A stretch of DNA of 64,000 nucleotides from Flavobacterium soyae (GCF_021245985.1 NZ_JAJQXA010000014.1:43973-107972); one strand, 5' to 3'; shown: positions 43,570 through 53,400, counted from the stretch's first letter. Program-made: numbers and translations. The notes: a model not told the origin generated them from the sequence alone.

Positions 43570-45081
43570 ATGAATAAAAAAACACTTATTTTAATTGGGT
43601 TTATTATTTTAAAGTTTGTCCTGCAATATGTTTTAATAAGTCCCGAATATGATTTGCAGCGCGATGAATATTTACATCTCGATCAGGCAAATCATTTGGC
43701 TTGGGGTTATTTATCTGTTCCGCCGGTAACTTCGTGGTTTTCTTATATTATTTTATTACTCGGAAATTCTGTTTTCTGGGTTAAGTTCTTCCCTGCCTTT
43801 TTTGGTGCTTTGACCCTTTTAATTGTCTGGAAAACTATTGAATTTTTAAAAGGTAATTTATACGCTTTAGTTTTAGGTACGCTTTGCATTTTATTTTCCG
43901 CTTTACTAAGAATCAATATGTTGTATCAGCCCAATTCATTTGATGTTTTGTGCTGGACATTATTTTATTATATTTTGATTCAATATGTTGCTGCAGAAAA
44001 ATCAAAGTGGCTTTATATTGGCGCTGTTGTTTTTGCTTTTGGCTTTTTAAATAAATACAACATCTTATTTCTTTTAATTGGACTTTTACCGGCAATTATA
44101 CTTTCTAAACAAAGAAAAATATTTGCAGAAAAAAAATTATACTTCGCCTTGATTTTAGGATTATTATTAATTCTGCCAAATTTGTTATGGCAGTACAATA
44201 ATCATTTCCCAATTATATATCATATGAAAGAGCTGGCAGAAACACAATTGGTAAATGTAGATCGAGCAGATTTTGCCAAAGAGCAGATTCTATTTTTCAT
44301 AGGCGCATTCTTTGTCATTCTTTCCTCTTTTTATGCCTTACTTTTTTATAAACCATTCGAAAAATATAAGTTCTTTTTTGCGTCGATAGTTTTTACATTA
44401 ATTGTCTTTTTATACTTTAAGGCCAAAGCCTATTACGCAATTGGCTTGTACCCTATTTATATTGCTTTTGGTTCAGTTTTTCTTGCAGATGTTTTACAAA
44501 ATGGCTGGAAACGTTTTTTAAAACCTGTATTTATTGCGCTTCCTTTACTATTTTTTATTCCGATGTATTATCTGGCTTTTCCAAATAAAAGTCCCGAAAA
44601 AATAGTAGCCGAAAAACTGGAAATGCATCGCTGGGAAGATGGAAAAGAACACAATTTATCTCAGGATTTTGCCGATATGCTGGGCTGGAAAGAACTTGCC
44701 CGTAAAACGGATTCGGTTTATGCCCTATTTCCAAAAACAGAAAACACTTTGGTACTTTGTGACAATTACGGTCAGGCCGGAGCTATAAATTATTATACAA
44801 AAAAAGGAATTAAAGCGGTTTCTTTTAATGCCGATTATGTGAACTGGTTTAACCTAGAACTTTATTATAAAAACCTAATTCGGGTTAAAGAATTTGAAGA
44901 AAACAGTAACGAACTTAAAGAGACAAGTCCGTTTTTTGAGACTGCTTTTATTGCTGGAGAAATCACAAATAAATATGCAAGAGAATATGGAACTACTATT
45001 TTTGTTTTTACAAATGCTAAAATCAACATCAATAAAAGACTCGAACAGGAAATCAAGGAAGAAAAAAAATACGCCAAATAA
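43570..45081 (+). CDS. GT39-type membrane glycosyltransferase
   Basis: The 503-residue product has about 11 membrane helices over the first 340 residues and a soluble C-terminal domain of about 160 residues. Near the N-terminus it carries the acidic motif DLQRDEYLHLDQANHLAWGY, typical of GT39/ArnT-like enzymes that move a sugar from a polyprenyl-phosphate carrier across the periplasmic face. The acceptor is unknown. It is directly followed by the DUF4269 gene with no gap (TAA then ATG), implying one mRNA. Confidence 0.82.
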   Translation: MNKKTLILIGFIILKFVLQYVLISPEYDLQRDEYLHLDQANHLAWGYLSVPPVTSWFSYIILLLGNSVFWVKFFPAFFGALTLLIVWKTIEFLKGNLYALVLGTLCILFSALLRINMLYQPNSFDVLCWTLFYYILIQYVAAEKSKWLYIGAVVFAFGFLNKYNILFLLIGLLPAIILSKQRKIFAEKKLYFALILGLLLILPNLLWQYNNHFPIIYHMKELAETQLVNVDRADFAKEQILFFIGAFFVILSSFYALLFYKPFEKYKFFFASIVFTLIVFLYFKAKAYYAIGLYPIYIAFGSVFLADVLQNGWKRFLKPVFIALPLLFFIPMYYLAFPNKSPEKIVAEKLEMHRWEDGKEHNLSQDFADMLGWKELARKTDSVYALFPKTENTLVLCDNYGQAGAINYYTKKGIKAVSFNADYVNWFNLELYYKNLIRVKEFEENSNELKETSPFFETAFIAGEITNKYAREYGTTIFVFTNAKININKRLEQEIKEEKKYAK

Positions 45082-45606
45082 ATGATCGATTTCGGCAATA
45101 TTGAATATTTAAAAACTGGAAATCCAAAACAAATTCGGATTTACGAAACCTTAAAACAAAATAAGGTTATGGAAGTTCTTTCTGAATTTGATCCAATTTT
45201 AGCTGGCACAATTCCCATTAATATTGATATTGAAAACAGCGATCTGGATATTATTTGTTATTGGAGAAACAAAGCTGAATTTGCTTTTAAAATTTCTTCA
45301 TCTTTCGAAAATAAAACTGAATTTAAAATTCGGGAAACCATTATTGATCAGCGCGAATCTGTAATCGCCAATTTTAAAATAGATGATTTTGAAATTGAAA
45401 TTTTCGGACAAAATATTCCATCCAAAAATCAAAACGCATACAAACATATGATTGTTGAACATGAAATATTGGAATCTAAAGGCGAAAAATTTCGTTTAGA
45501 AATCATAAAACTCAAACAAAATGGTTACAAAACCGAACCTGCTTTTGGCGAATTACTAGGTTTAAAAACCAATCCCTATTTAGAATTACTCGAATATAAA
45601 GTGTGA
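45082..45606 (+). CDS. DUF4269 domain-containing protein
   Basis: The 174-residue protein is a DUF4269 member: IDFGNIEYLKTGNPKQIRIY, EFDPILAGTIPINIDIENSD, LDIICYWRNKAEF and the C-terminal AFGELLGLKTNPYLELLEY. The ENSDLDIIC stretch looks like the D.D pair of a nucleotidyltransferase fold, and the family is small and conserved. It begins at the base after the glycosyltransferase stop, so the two are translationally coupled. Any functional link is unproven. Confidence 0.85.
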   Translation: MIDFGNIEYLKTGNPKQIRIYETLKQNKVMEVLSEFDPILAGTIPINIDIENSDLDIICYWRNKAEFAFKISSSFENKTEFKIRETIIDQRESVIANFKIDDFEIEIFGQNIPSKNQNAYKHMIVEHEILESKGEKFRLEIIKLKQNGYKTEPAFGELLGLKTNPYLELLEYKV

Positions 45607-45690
45607 TTCTAAAGACACAAACCAACAATGCACTACATATCAAATACTTACACTAAATAATGGTTAACAAAAAATATTTCAATAATTTCT

Positions 45691-45720
45691 TTGCATAACA
45701 GTATTTAGTGCGTATCTTTG
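45691..45720 (+). promoter_or_regulatory. Consensus Bacteroidota promoter of tRNA-fMet
   Basis: TTG at 45691-45693, a 19-nt spacer and TATCTTTG at 45713-45720 match exactly the Bacteroidota sigma-A consensus (TTG, N19, TAnnTTTG). The tRNA starts 13 bp downstream of the -7 box. Confidence 0.85.
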
Positions 45721-45732
45721 CACCCGAAACAA

Positions 45733-45805
45733 CGCGGGATAGAGCAGTAGGCAGCTCGTCGGGCTCATAACCCGAAGGTCACAGGTTCGAGTCCTGTTCC
45801 CGCTA
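45733..45805 (+). tRNA. Initiator tRNA-Met (anticodon CAT)
   Basis: The 73-nt cloverleaf has anticodon CAT in the loop CTCATAA. The anticodon stem holds three consecutive G-C pairs (TCGGG/CCCGA), the hallmark of initiator tRNA. The first acceptor base (C) faces a T at position 72, an unpaired first base pair as expected for initiators (Escherichia coli has C/A). The discriminator is A. CCA is not encoded. The D arm is GAGC...GCTC and the T arm ACAGG...CCTGT. Confidence 0.95.
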
Positions 45806-45812
45806 CTAAGCA

Positions 45813-45843
45813 AAGCTCCAGAGAAATCTGGAGCTTTTTTCTT
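45813..45843 (+). terminator. Terminator of tRNA-fMet
   Basis: AAGCTCCAGA pairs with TCTGGAGCTT around a GAAA loop, followed by a run of six T. It is the best-paired of the three hairpins of this family in the window. Confidence 0.85.
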
Positions 45844-45962
45844 TATATAAAAAGTACTTTGTAAACAATCTGCTTTTTTATTGCTTTTCTTTATGTTAAT
45901 ACATTGAAAAGCAATAATTATCTTAATTATTTATTTAAAATTATATTTTAATCGTAAACCCA

Positions 45963-47057
45963 ATGCTTAAAAAAAACAAGCCCCAAATTCTTATTTTTAC
46001 TCTTTTAAGTTTATTTTTTTCCATCAATTCATTTTCCCAAAAAAATCTTTATGCCGGAATTGAAATTGGCCGAAGAGCTATAAAAGTTTCAGTTCTGGAT
46101 GTAAGTAATATCAAGAAAGCCGATTATAAAATTCTTTCTTTCTGGACTGAGAGAATTAATTTTGCCGAACATATTGCTAATACCGGCGAACTTACTGAAG
46201 ACGATATTAACAAAGCCAGCACTATTGCAGCCGATCAACTGGTAAAAATAAGAGCCGAATATAAAATGCCTGAAACAAATATTTTTATCGTAGCTGCTCC
46301 CGTTTTTTCATCTGCCCGTAACGTCCATCTTTTAAAAAATAAAATTGCTACACTAACCAACAAAGATCTTGATATTCTTAATGTTAACGAAGAGGCTAAA
46401 ACACTGGTTAAAGGTGCAATACCTCCTGTTGATTATTCTAATGCCTTTTTACTTGATATTGGCGCACAAACTACTAAAGGCGGATACATTGACGAACTTG
46501 AAGATAATAAATTAGAGTTTATACCTTTAGAGCTTGATTTTGGTACAATGACACTTACCGATGCGGTGAAAAAGACGGTTGTTAATCAAACCCAGGTTAA
46601 TGATATGTCGGCATATCAGGAAAAGTCTTTTGATTTTAACTCAGTGCTGCGTAAGAAGGTACAGGAAATGCTGGACAAAAATCCCCTTTTATTAAAAAAA
46701 GACAAAATATATTTATCAGGCGGAGCTGTCTGGGCTTTTGCAACTCTATATTATAATGAAAATGTAAAAGAGCATTATATTTCTTTAAACATGGAAGACA
46801 TTCTTAATTACGATGCAATCCTGAAAAATAACTTCGTTAAATTCACTAACCTTGCTAAAACTAATAAAGAAGCAGCCAGAGTTTTGAGTACCTATAACCA
46901 GGAATATTTAATTTCTGCAAATAACATATTAACTGCCTGTTTGGAAGGTGTTCCTAATTTAGAAACAAAGAAAATATACTTTGTAAAAGAAGGGCAAGTA
47001 ACCTGGCTTATCTCTTACATTGCAGATCGTTCTAAAAAGGTAAATACTAATTTTTAA
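45963..47057 (+). CDS. Exported ASKHA-fold (Ppx/GppA-like) protein
   Basis: The 364-residue product has a signal peptide (PQILIFTLLSLFFSINSFSQ). The mature part opens LYAGIEIGRRAIKVSVLDV, the phosphate-1 loop of an actin/Hsp70/sugar-kinase-like fold, then IFIVAAPVFSSARNV, LNVNEEAKTLVKGAIP, and NAFLLDIGAQTTKGGYID as a phosphate-2-like strand. This is the layout of Ppx/GppA exopolyphosphatases. An exported version is unusual, since ATP or polyphosphate is scarce outside the cytoplasm, so it may hydrolyse or bind something else. It is followed by a terminator of the shared family. Confidence 0.65.
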   Translation: MLKKNKPQILIFTLLSLFFSINSFSQKNLYAGIEIGRRAIKVSVLDVSNIKKADYKILSFWTERINFAEHIANTGELTEDDINKASTIAADQLVKIRAEYKMPETNIFIVAAPVFSSARNVHLLKNKIATLTNKDLDILNVNEEAKTLVKGAIPPVDYSNAFLLDIGAQTTKGGYIDELEDNKLEFIPLELDFGTMTLTDAVKKTVVNQTQVNDMSAYQEKSFDFNSVLRKKVQEMLDKNPLLLKKDKIYLSGGAVWAFATLYYNENVKEHYISLNMEDILNYDAILKNNFVKFTNLAKTNKEAARVLSTYNQEYLISANNILTACLEGVPNLETKKIYFVKEGQVTWLISYIADRSKKVNTNF

Positions 47058-47081
47058 GATATCTCCTTTATCATTCTTATA

Positions 47082-47114
47082 AAGCTTCAGAGAAATCTGG
47101 AGCTTTTTTATTTT
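47082..47114 (+). terminator. Terminator, third member of the hairpin family
   Basis: AAGCTTCAGA pairs with TCTGGAGCTT around GAAA (one mismatched pair), followed by TTTTTTATTTT. Confidence 0.8.
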
Positions 47115-47262
47115 GCATGGTGTTGAATCTCAATTACCCAAGAATAAATCATAAAAAAGTCAGGAAATTTGTATTAGGTTTAGAACATAAAATAATTTGT
47201 AAAATTTTTCTTAATTTAAAAGCTAAAAAGCTGTATTTTAGCTGTTTAAAATTAATAATTTT

Positions 47263-48237
47263 ATGTATTCAATAGCTCAATATACAGATTTTTTTATTAG
47301 TTATTTAGAGAATCAAATTATTGATAAAGAACCTAAAAATCTTTATGAACCCATAAACTATATAATGTCATTGGGAGGAAAACGAATACGGCCTGTTCTT
47401 ACTTTACTTACTACAGAAATTTTTGGTACAGACTACAAATTAGCATTACAAGCTGCTTTGGCAATAGAGGTCTTTCATAACTCTTCATTAGTTCATGATG
47501 ATATTATAGACGAAGACCCTATTCGAAGAGGAAAACCAACCGTACACAAAAAATGGAATACTAATATTGCTATTCTTGCCGGAGATGCCATGATTATTCA
47601 AACTTATCAATATCTGCAAGACTATGAACCAAATCTTGCTATGGCTTTGACCAAAGCAGTTAACAAGATGGCGCTAAAAGTTTGCGAAGGACAAACATGG
47701 GATGTTGATTTTGAAACCCGACAAGATGTTACGGTTTCTGAATACCTAAAAATGATTGAATACAAAACCGGAGCACTCATAGCAACATCCATGAAAATCG
47801 GTGCTATTATTGCTCAAACTTCTCCCGAAAACTGCAATTTAATTTATGATTTCGGACTTAATGTTGGACTGGCATTTCAGCTGCAAGACGATTATCTTGA
47901 TCTTTTTGGCGACACTCCAACCTTTGGCAGACGATTATGCGGCGATATTATTTCGAATAAAAAAACCTATTTATATTTCAAAGCTCTTGAAATTCTATCT
48001 GAAAGCGAAAAACAACAATTAATGAAATTATATGCGGCTCGCCTTGAGGACAATGCAAAAAAAATTGAAATCATAACAGAATTATTTCTAAAATCCGGAG
48101 TACCAGCGGCTACCCAGGAATCTATTAAAAAATATACTTTTGTTGCTTCTGAAATTTTAGAGAAGATTAATATAGACGAAAATAAGAAAACTATATTGAG
48201 GGCTTTTGCGGAGAGCTTAATGGAGAGAAGGGTTTAG
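47263..48237 (+). CDS. Trans-polyprenyl diphosphate synthase
   Basis: The 324-residue enzyme has both Asp-rich motifs: first LVHDDIIDEDPIRRGKPTVH (DDxxD) near residue 84 and second FQLQDDYLDLFGD near residue 208. GGKRIRPVLTLL precedes the first. It condenses isopentenyl diphosphate onto an allylic primer to make the side chain of menaquinone or a lipid carrier. The length fits the octaprenyl/heptaprenyl class, and chain length cannot be read. It is monocistronic by position. In the second motif region the usual DDILD is DDYLD, a common variant. Confidence 0.92.
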   Translation: MYSIAQYTDFFISYLENQIIDKEPKNLYEPINYIMSLGGKRIRPVLTLLTTEIFGTDYKLALQAALAIEVFHNSSLVHDDIIDEDPIRRGKPTVHKKWNTNIAILAGDAMIIQTYQYLQDYEPNLAMALTKAVNKMALKVCEGQTWDVDFETRQDVTVSEYLKMIEYKTGALIATSMKIGAIIAQTSPENCNLIYDFGLNVGLAFQLQDDYLDLFGDTPTFGRRLCGDIISNKKTYLYFKALEILSESEKQQLMKLYAARLEDNAKKIEIITELFLKSGVPAATQESIKKYTFVASEILEKINIDENKKTILRAFAESLMERRV

Positions 48238-48294
48238 TTTTAGTATTAAATCTTTCATCAGAATAAAACCTCAGATATAAAATAAATATTAGGA

Positions 48295-48615
48295 TTAAGT
48301 TGCTCTCAATTCATTAATTTCATCTAAAAACTCCAATTCATCCAGAGGAAAAAGCTGCAAAACTAATTCTAAAATAAGCCCTACATTAATAGATTGATTT
48401 TTTCCTATTTCTGAAATTTTATGCGTTTCATGATCCACCGCCAAAATACATAATTGCAGCATATTTTTAATAGCACTACCTAACTCATAATAGTTTAGGA
48501 ATTTGATTTCAGCAGTATAAATATCTTTTTCATCATTAACACGTTTTAGAGTATTGAAGTACAATTCAGCTATTTGTTTAATATTCTCTAGATTTTTAGT
48601 TTCTTTTGTTTCCAT
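48295..48615 (-). CDS. Small conserved protein (paralogue 2)
   Basis: I start at ATG 48615 (METKETKNLENIKQIAELYF); an upstream TTG at 48642 would add nine residues. The 106-residue product is the paralogue of 38693-39034, sharing YYELG, ML.LCIL.VDH, HKISE, LILE and QLFPLD.LEFLDEI. The function is unknown. Unlike its paralogue it has no adjacent HTH gene. The region upstream has only a weak 5-bp dyad (TTATC...GATAA near 48669), not the palindrome seen at 39071. Confidence 0.6.
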   Translation of the reverse strand: METKETKNLENIKQIAELYFNTLKRVNDEKDIYTAEIKFLNYYELGSAIKNMLQLCILAVDHETHKISEIGKNQSINVGLILELVLQLFPLDELEFLDEINELRAT

Positions 48616-48995
48616 TGATTTATCCTTTTTGAGATAATTCAAATTTGAACATATTTTTCTTTAATGTGGTTATCTTGTATGATAATCTATAAAAAAATAT
48701 GGATTGTTTTACAAAATTTAACTTTCAACTGAAAAAAAAATCTGAAAAAAATTCAAATAGAGTATACTAAATTATTTAAGTTTTAAAATCTTAAACAGCA
48801 AAGTACACATAAATCAAGTAGTCATGTAATTTAATCGCCTCTGACTTTGGATTATTTTAAATATTTCAGAGCTAAAAGAGAAAAGTCGGGAGACTTTTAA
48901 GACTTACACAATTTCTAAATAACGAAAAATGCGCAAAATCAAAGACGTTTGCACATTTTTTTATTTGAACACCCAGTGAGGCATGTTTGTTCTAA
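48616..48995. other. 380-bp gap with a palindromic repeat copy
   Basis: The left part is AT-rich. The part at about 48836-48985 is a degenerate copy of the repeat near 49.67-49.84 kb: AAGTC.GGAGACTTTT, then AATTTCTAA and AATGCGCAAA.TCA.AGAC.TTTGC. No gene was found. Confidence 0.65.
48836..48985. repeat. Palindromic repeat, copy 1
   Basis: It shares order and orientation with 49667-49840: an AGTC/GACTTT segment, an AATTTCTAA segment and a hairpin GTGCAAA-like. It flanks the DUF3592-like gene on its downstream side, with the second copy on its upstream side. Confidence 0.6.
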
Positions 48996-49532
48996 TTAAT
49001 TATTTTTGAAAGTGTTTTTGGGAATAGTTTTCTCGAATAGTTTTTCATAATTCTCAAAATCTTTATCCTTTAGTATTGGGTATTGCAAAAGCAAAATACT
49101 ATTCTTAGGATTATCTTTTTGATAAATAACAACATAATCTATGTCAACATTCGGCTTAACATCTGGAATTATAATATATTCATTTTCTATATTTTTGATT
49201 GTATATTGTTCCCCATCAACAGAATAAGAATAAGTTACATCATTGCGAGGTGAGCCCCCTCTCAATGATGTTTTATTTGAAATAAAGGTTTTTTCAATTT
49301 TCCCTTTAGTAATTGCAAAATTTGCCTTTAATTTATTTAGAGATATATTTTTTTCAAATCTGTCATAAGTTAGAAAAATTGATCCTAGACTAAGTATTAT
49401 TAAAATAATTTTTAACTGATTGTTCATGCTATAGTAATTTTTATAAATATAATAGGTTGCACAAACAAGAAACACAAACATAAAACATATGTATATTTTA
49501 GTCTGACCATTTAAATTACTGAATTCTTTCAT
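48996..49532 (-). CDS. DUF3592-like membrane protein
   Basis: The 178-residue product has two membrane helices (IYICFMFVFLVCATYYIY and IILIILSLGSIFLTY) and then a soluble domain with TKGKIEKTFISN and DVTYSYSVDGEQYTIKN. This is the extracytoplasmic pattern of DUF3592-like proteins. The function is unknown. It is flanked by same-orientation repeat copies and lies near the RHS locus, so it could be an orphan immunity protein, though nothing specific supports that. The gene is AT-rich. Confidence 0.6.
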   Translation of the reverse strand: MKEFSNLNGQTKIYICFMFVFLVCATYYIYKNYYSMNNQLKIILIILSLGSIFLTYDRFEKNISLNKLKANFAITKGKIEKTFISNKTSLRGGSPRNDVTYSYSVDGEQYTIKNIENEYIIIPDVKPNVDIDYVVIYQKDNPKNSILLLQYPILKDKDFENYEKLFEKTIPKNTFKNN

Positions 49533-49897
49533 ATTTCTATTGTTTTATAACCTTGGCCTAACTCCCCAATTCCCTGCTCTGCAAAGTGTTCCCTAATCAC
49601 ATATTCACGCTGGCAAATGTCTCTGACTTTGCGCTACTACAAACAAATATATTTAAAAAACGTAGACGTCTCAAAGTCTCTGACTTTAAAATAATCTAGA
49701 ATTAGGCTCAACTTAATCTTATCAAGAAGTCAATTCAAAAAGTCAGGAGACTTTTGAGACGTTTATAATTTCTAAGAACAAAAAAATGCGCAAAGTCAGA
49801 GACATTTGCGCAGCTTTTCAGTTGAACTCTTCGGGGAGCGGGGGGCTATTAAAATTGCATTGAAAACATAGTTTTTACCATATTCAATTAAAAACTT
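49533..49897. other. 365-bp gap with a palindromic repeat copy
   Basis: Mostly the repeat at about 49571-49840, whose arms are listed separately. The short stretches at either end are AT-rich without genes. Confidence 0.65.
49571..49840. repeat. Nested palindromic repeat, copy 2
   Basis: Perfect 22-bp arms at 49613-49634 and 49788-49809 (first arm begins GCAAATGTCTCTGACTTT) enclose second, imperfect arms (GACGTCTCAAAGTCTCTGACTTT against AAAAGTCAGGAGACTTTTGAGACGTTT). A fragment with CTCTGCAAAGTGTTCC recurs near 39.72 kb. It is non-coding. Confidence 0.8.
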
Positions 49898-50422
49898 TTA
49901 CTTTATTTTTTTTATACTATTTAAATATTTTACATATTCTCTTTTTAAATCTTTAATATTTTCATTACGATTATCTAGAATTATTTCTTTTAAGCTATCG
50001 CGACTAATCTTTTCAATATAATCATTTACAATAATATCAGTTTGATTACCCACTAAAAGATTATCTATTAAAACAATACTTGCTTTAGAGTTACTTACAA
50101 AATCTTTTTCAGTCATATTTGATGAGCATAAAGGTTTAGTAGTAACCCAATTATTGTATTTATTACCGTCTCCTTTATTTTCAATTAAATACTCTACAAA
50201 AGACTTTTTTTGTTTGTAAAAAACTTCTACAGTCTTTTTGTATTCGATAGAATCTTTTATAAACTTTAAAGAATCTATATTCCAACATAGAAGAATCTCT
50301 TTTTTAGGCATATTAGAAACAACATAATTTTTTTCTAAAGATTTTAAAATCTTTTCATAGTTTTCGTTATTGCTATTACAACTTACGAATAAGCAAACAA
50401 GTAATAATGTATAATATTTCAT
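49898..50422 (-). CDS. Lipoprotein, candidate RHS immunity protein
   Basis: I start at ATG 50422, giving the lipoprotein signal YYTLLLVCLFVSC with Cys15 of the 174-residue product. A longer frame starting inside the RHS gene is not needed. The mature protein is helical and charged (NENYEKILKSLEKNYVVSNM, then WVTTKPLCSSNMTEKDF), with no recognised domain. It begins 7 bp after the RHS stop. A periplasmic lipoprotein is well placed to neutralise a peptidase/amidase toxin domain. The evidence is position, cell location and lack of other function. Confidence 0.55.
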   Translation of the reverse strand: MKYYTLLLVCLFVSCNSNNENYEKILKSLEKNYVVSNMPKKEILLCWNIDSLKFIKDSIEYKKTVEVFYKQKKSFVEYLIENKGDGNKYNNWVTTKPLCSSNMTEKDFVSNSKASIVLIDNLLVGNQTDIIVNDYIEKISRDSLKEIILDNRNENIKDLKREYVKYLNSIKKIK

Positions 50423-50429
50423 TTTATGT

Positions 50430-53400
50430 TTAATTTCTTCTATAATAAATTCTACTTGGATAAATTCTCCCTGTTGGTGATCTGAAAGTTGGATTAGGAG
50501 AACCGTAGCTAGCAGGAACATTTCTTGGATGGTGTGTTACTAATGGTCCTTGTCCCCATTTACTAGTAAGTTCTATTGCTTGACCTTTACTATTTACTTT
50601 TGTAACTATCGCCGAATGTTGAGCTATTGCTCTATTTAATTTGTAATCCCATGCATAATATACTACTCTATCTCCTACTTGATTAGGTGCATTAAATGAT
50701 ATTGCATGATAACCCGATTTGTTGTTACCTGGATTGTTATCCCATCTTGTTAATCCACTAGCCACTAAAGAGGCATTAGCAGGATCTGTAGGATCTCCTT
50801 GAGAATTGGTCCAAGCATATGAATGACAATTGTAGCACCCTGGGTTTGTTGTTCCATCAGGGTAAGTTGCTGGAGTTTCTGGCCCTACTTGAGTAATATC
50901 CCTATCTTTTTGCGTTTTCATAGTTGGATCACCGTCATCATTCATGCTATGCATTGCATGATTCAATCCAGAAACAACAAGTCCTGTAACTGCTCCTTGC
51001 CAAAAATTACCTCCGGTAAGAGCTGCTCCAGCGCCACCTGAAACTGTTCCAAAGGCTATCATACCTATTGTATTATTTGCTCCGATTGCTCCACTTAAAC
51101 CTTGATGATTAATAGTTTCAGTAAAACTAGAACCTCTAAAGTTATGTGTTTCAGTAGTACTTCCTCCACTCCAAGCACTCGCAGCCACACTACTCAATGC
51201 TCCCGCTGCAAAACCACTCCAGAATTTACCTCCTGAAATAGCAGTCATGCTACCTTGAAAAGTTCCGTGTGCTGCAGCACTAAATGCCGCTTGCGAATAG
51301 AAATTACTAAATAATGCGGACGACGCGCTACCTATCCCAAACGTTACGGCAGAACTTGCTGCACCTATAAAAGTTGCTTTCACTAAACCACCAACACTAA
51401 AGGGAACATCAGCTACTAATGCTGTTATAGTATATGTTAATGCTGCAATAGCCGCACCAATACCAACTACTGCTAAAAATCCAATTTCTGCATATTCCCC
51501 GCTTGGATCCGTATACTTCAACGGATTATTTAACACATAGCCATACTTATTATAATTCTGTGTATTATATGGCTCTTGTATATAATTATCAGGCTGTAGG
51601 AACCTGTGCAGCTTTGGGTCATACAAACGACCGTTCATATGTATAAGCCCTACACTCTGCAGATGTTCATGACCTGTATACCCTCTGTCTAAAACGGTTA
51701 AACCAGAAAGTATATTACCTGCTCCATCCTGTACTTTTACAATATTACCCCAGGCATCAAATAATCTCTTTTCTACAACTGCACCGCTCTGATCAGATAT
51801 GGCTGTTATTGTTCCCTGATAATCCCTGTGTAAATATAAATAATTCTGCGTGGTTCCGTCACTTTTTAACACTACAGAAGCACTGTATCCATCACCTCCT
51901 ATGTAGGTTACGAATTCAACAGCACCGGTAACAATATTGTGTTTCACCTCCATGGTGCCGTCTGCAGAATAATGCTTACGGAAGGTTCTTAAAAGTTTGT
52001 CACTCTGCTGGCCTCCATAAAACATGGAGCTTCTGTCATTACCATCGTTGTAGGTAAAACTTATTTTATCTACTCCCGTTTCTTCAATTTGTACCGGGCT
52101 TTTAAATGTATTGTAAGTTATATTCAAGGCTCTTACTGCTGTAGCAGCATCACTTGTTTTACGGATCTGTACATCATCAAACCAGATATTTCCCAGTCCG
52201 TTGTTATCTAAACGAATACATAGTTTTTTAATATTTGCGGGAACTGAAAATGTTTTGACAACCTGTGTCCAGCTTCCTGTTACATTTGTCACTACTGCAT
52301 TATAACTCAAGACCCCTTGGGCATCTTTCATTACAAGAACTATTTCTGCCTGCGGACTGCTGCTGTATACCCATGCAGAATAAGTATAATCTGTCGCAGC
52401 AGTATTATTTATATCTACCCATTTATCTGAATAAACATACTGTTCTGTTGTAAGGGTATTGGCCAGTTTTAAAGAATTTTTTCCTGTATGGGCAGCCGTA
52501 ACATTATCATAACTGTAAAATACAGTCGCAGGAGATCTTACTGTACCCCAGCCTGTGCGGTCTTCCATACTGTCATTAAAAATTCCTTCTCTGTTCCCAT
52601 AATATCCTACAGCTTCCTGAGTTGGGGTTATCGCTTTGTTTTGATAGGTTTTAGCCGTATCATATTCATAAGTCCCGACACTGTTTTGTATAATTCTTCC
52701 TTTATCATCATAAGACTGTGTTTCCTGAATACCAAGTCCATTTGTGTATTCTGTTAAACGGTCTAATGCATCATATTTATAGGTTTCATTTCGACTGAAT
52801 AAGCTGTTGGTACGGCTGTTCAGGTTTCCTCTCTTAATCTCAAAATCGCTATTCAGAGTCATAATATTAACAGCCGTAGGGCTTGTTTTATCATGTTTAA
52901 TCTGTTTAACATAACCATACTGGTCATAAGTATTGGTTACCGCTATACCGTTGCCAAATGCTGCAGTTAATGACTGCCCTCTTTCATTTAAACTATTGGT
53001 CTGCCATAAAACCTGCTGGGTAGTATCATCCAGGATCTGCCACGGAAAACCATTTTGATACGTGTTTTTTACGGTTTTAGAACTTGTTTTTCCTGAAGCT
53101 GTCGCTGTAGAAGTTTCTTTCTCTACTCTTCCTAAAGCATCAAAAGCTAATTGTTTAACAAAAACTGCATACGGAGTTGTTTCCGTGGTTTTGTAAAGCC
53201 TTTTAAGAGTATCATACTCATAAACATTTGTAGTTGTCTTTGATTCAATATTATCTACATAAGTGCTGCTTGTTATCTGGTTCAAAGCATTGTAAGCGTA
53301 GGTGGTTTTACTGTTAGTAAGTGTACCAGCAATGGTTTTTTCAGTTGGCTTACCACCAGCATCGTATACAAATGAAGTAGTCCCGTTTGGTGTTGTTTGA

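Larger units (their letters stand above)
45607..45962. other. Intergenic region with promoter, tRNA-fMet and terminator
   Basis: This 356-bp interval is fully explained: a consensus promoter at 45691-45720, the initiator tRNA at 45733-45805, its terminator at 45813-45843, then about 120 bp of AT-rich leader before the next gene. Confidence 0.85.
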
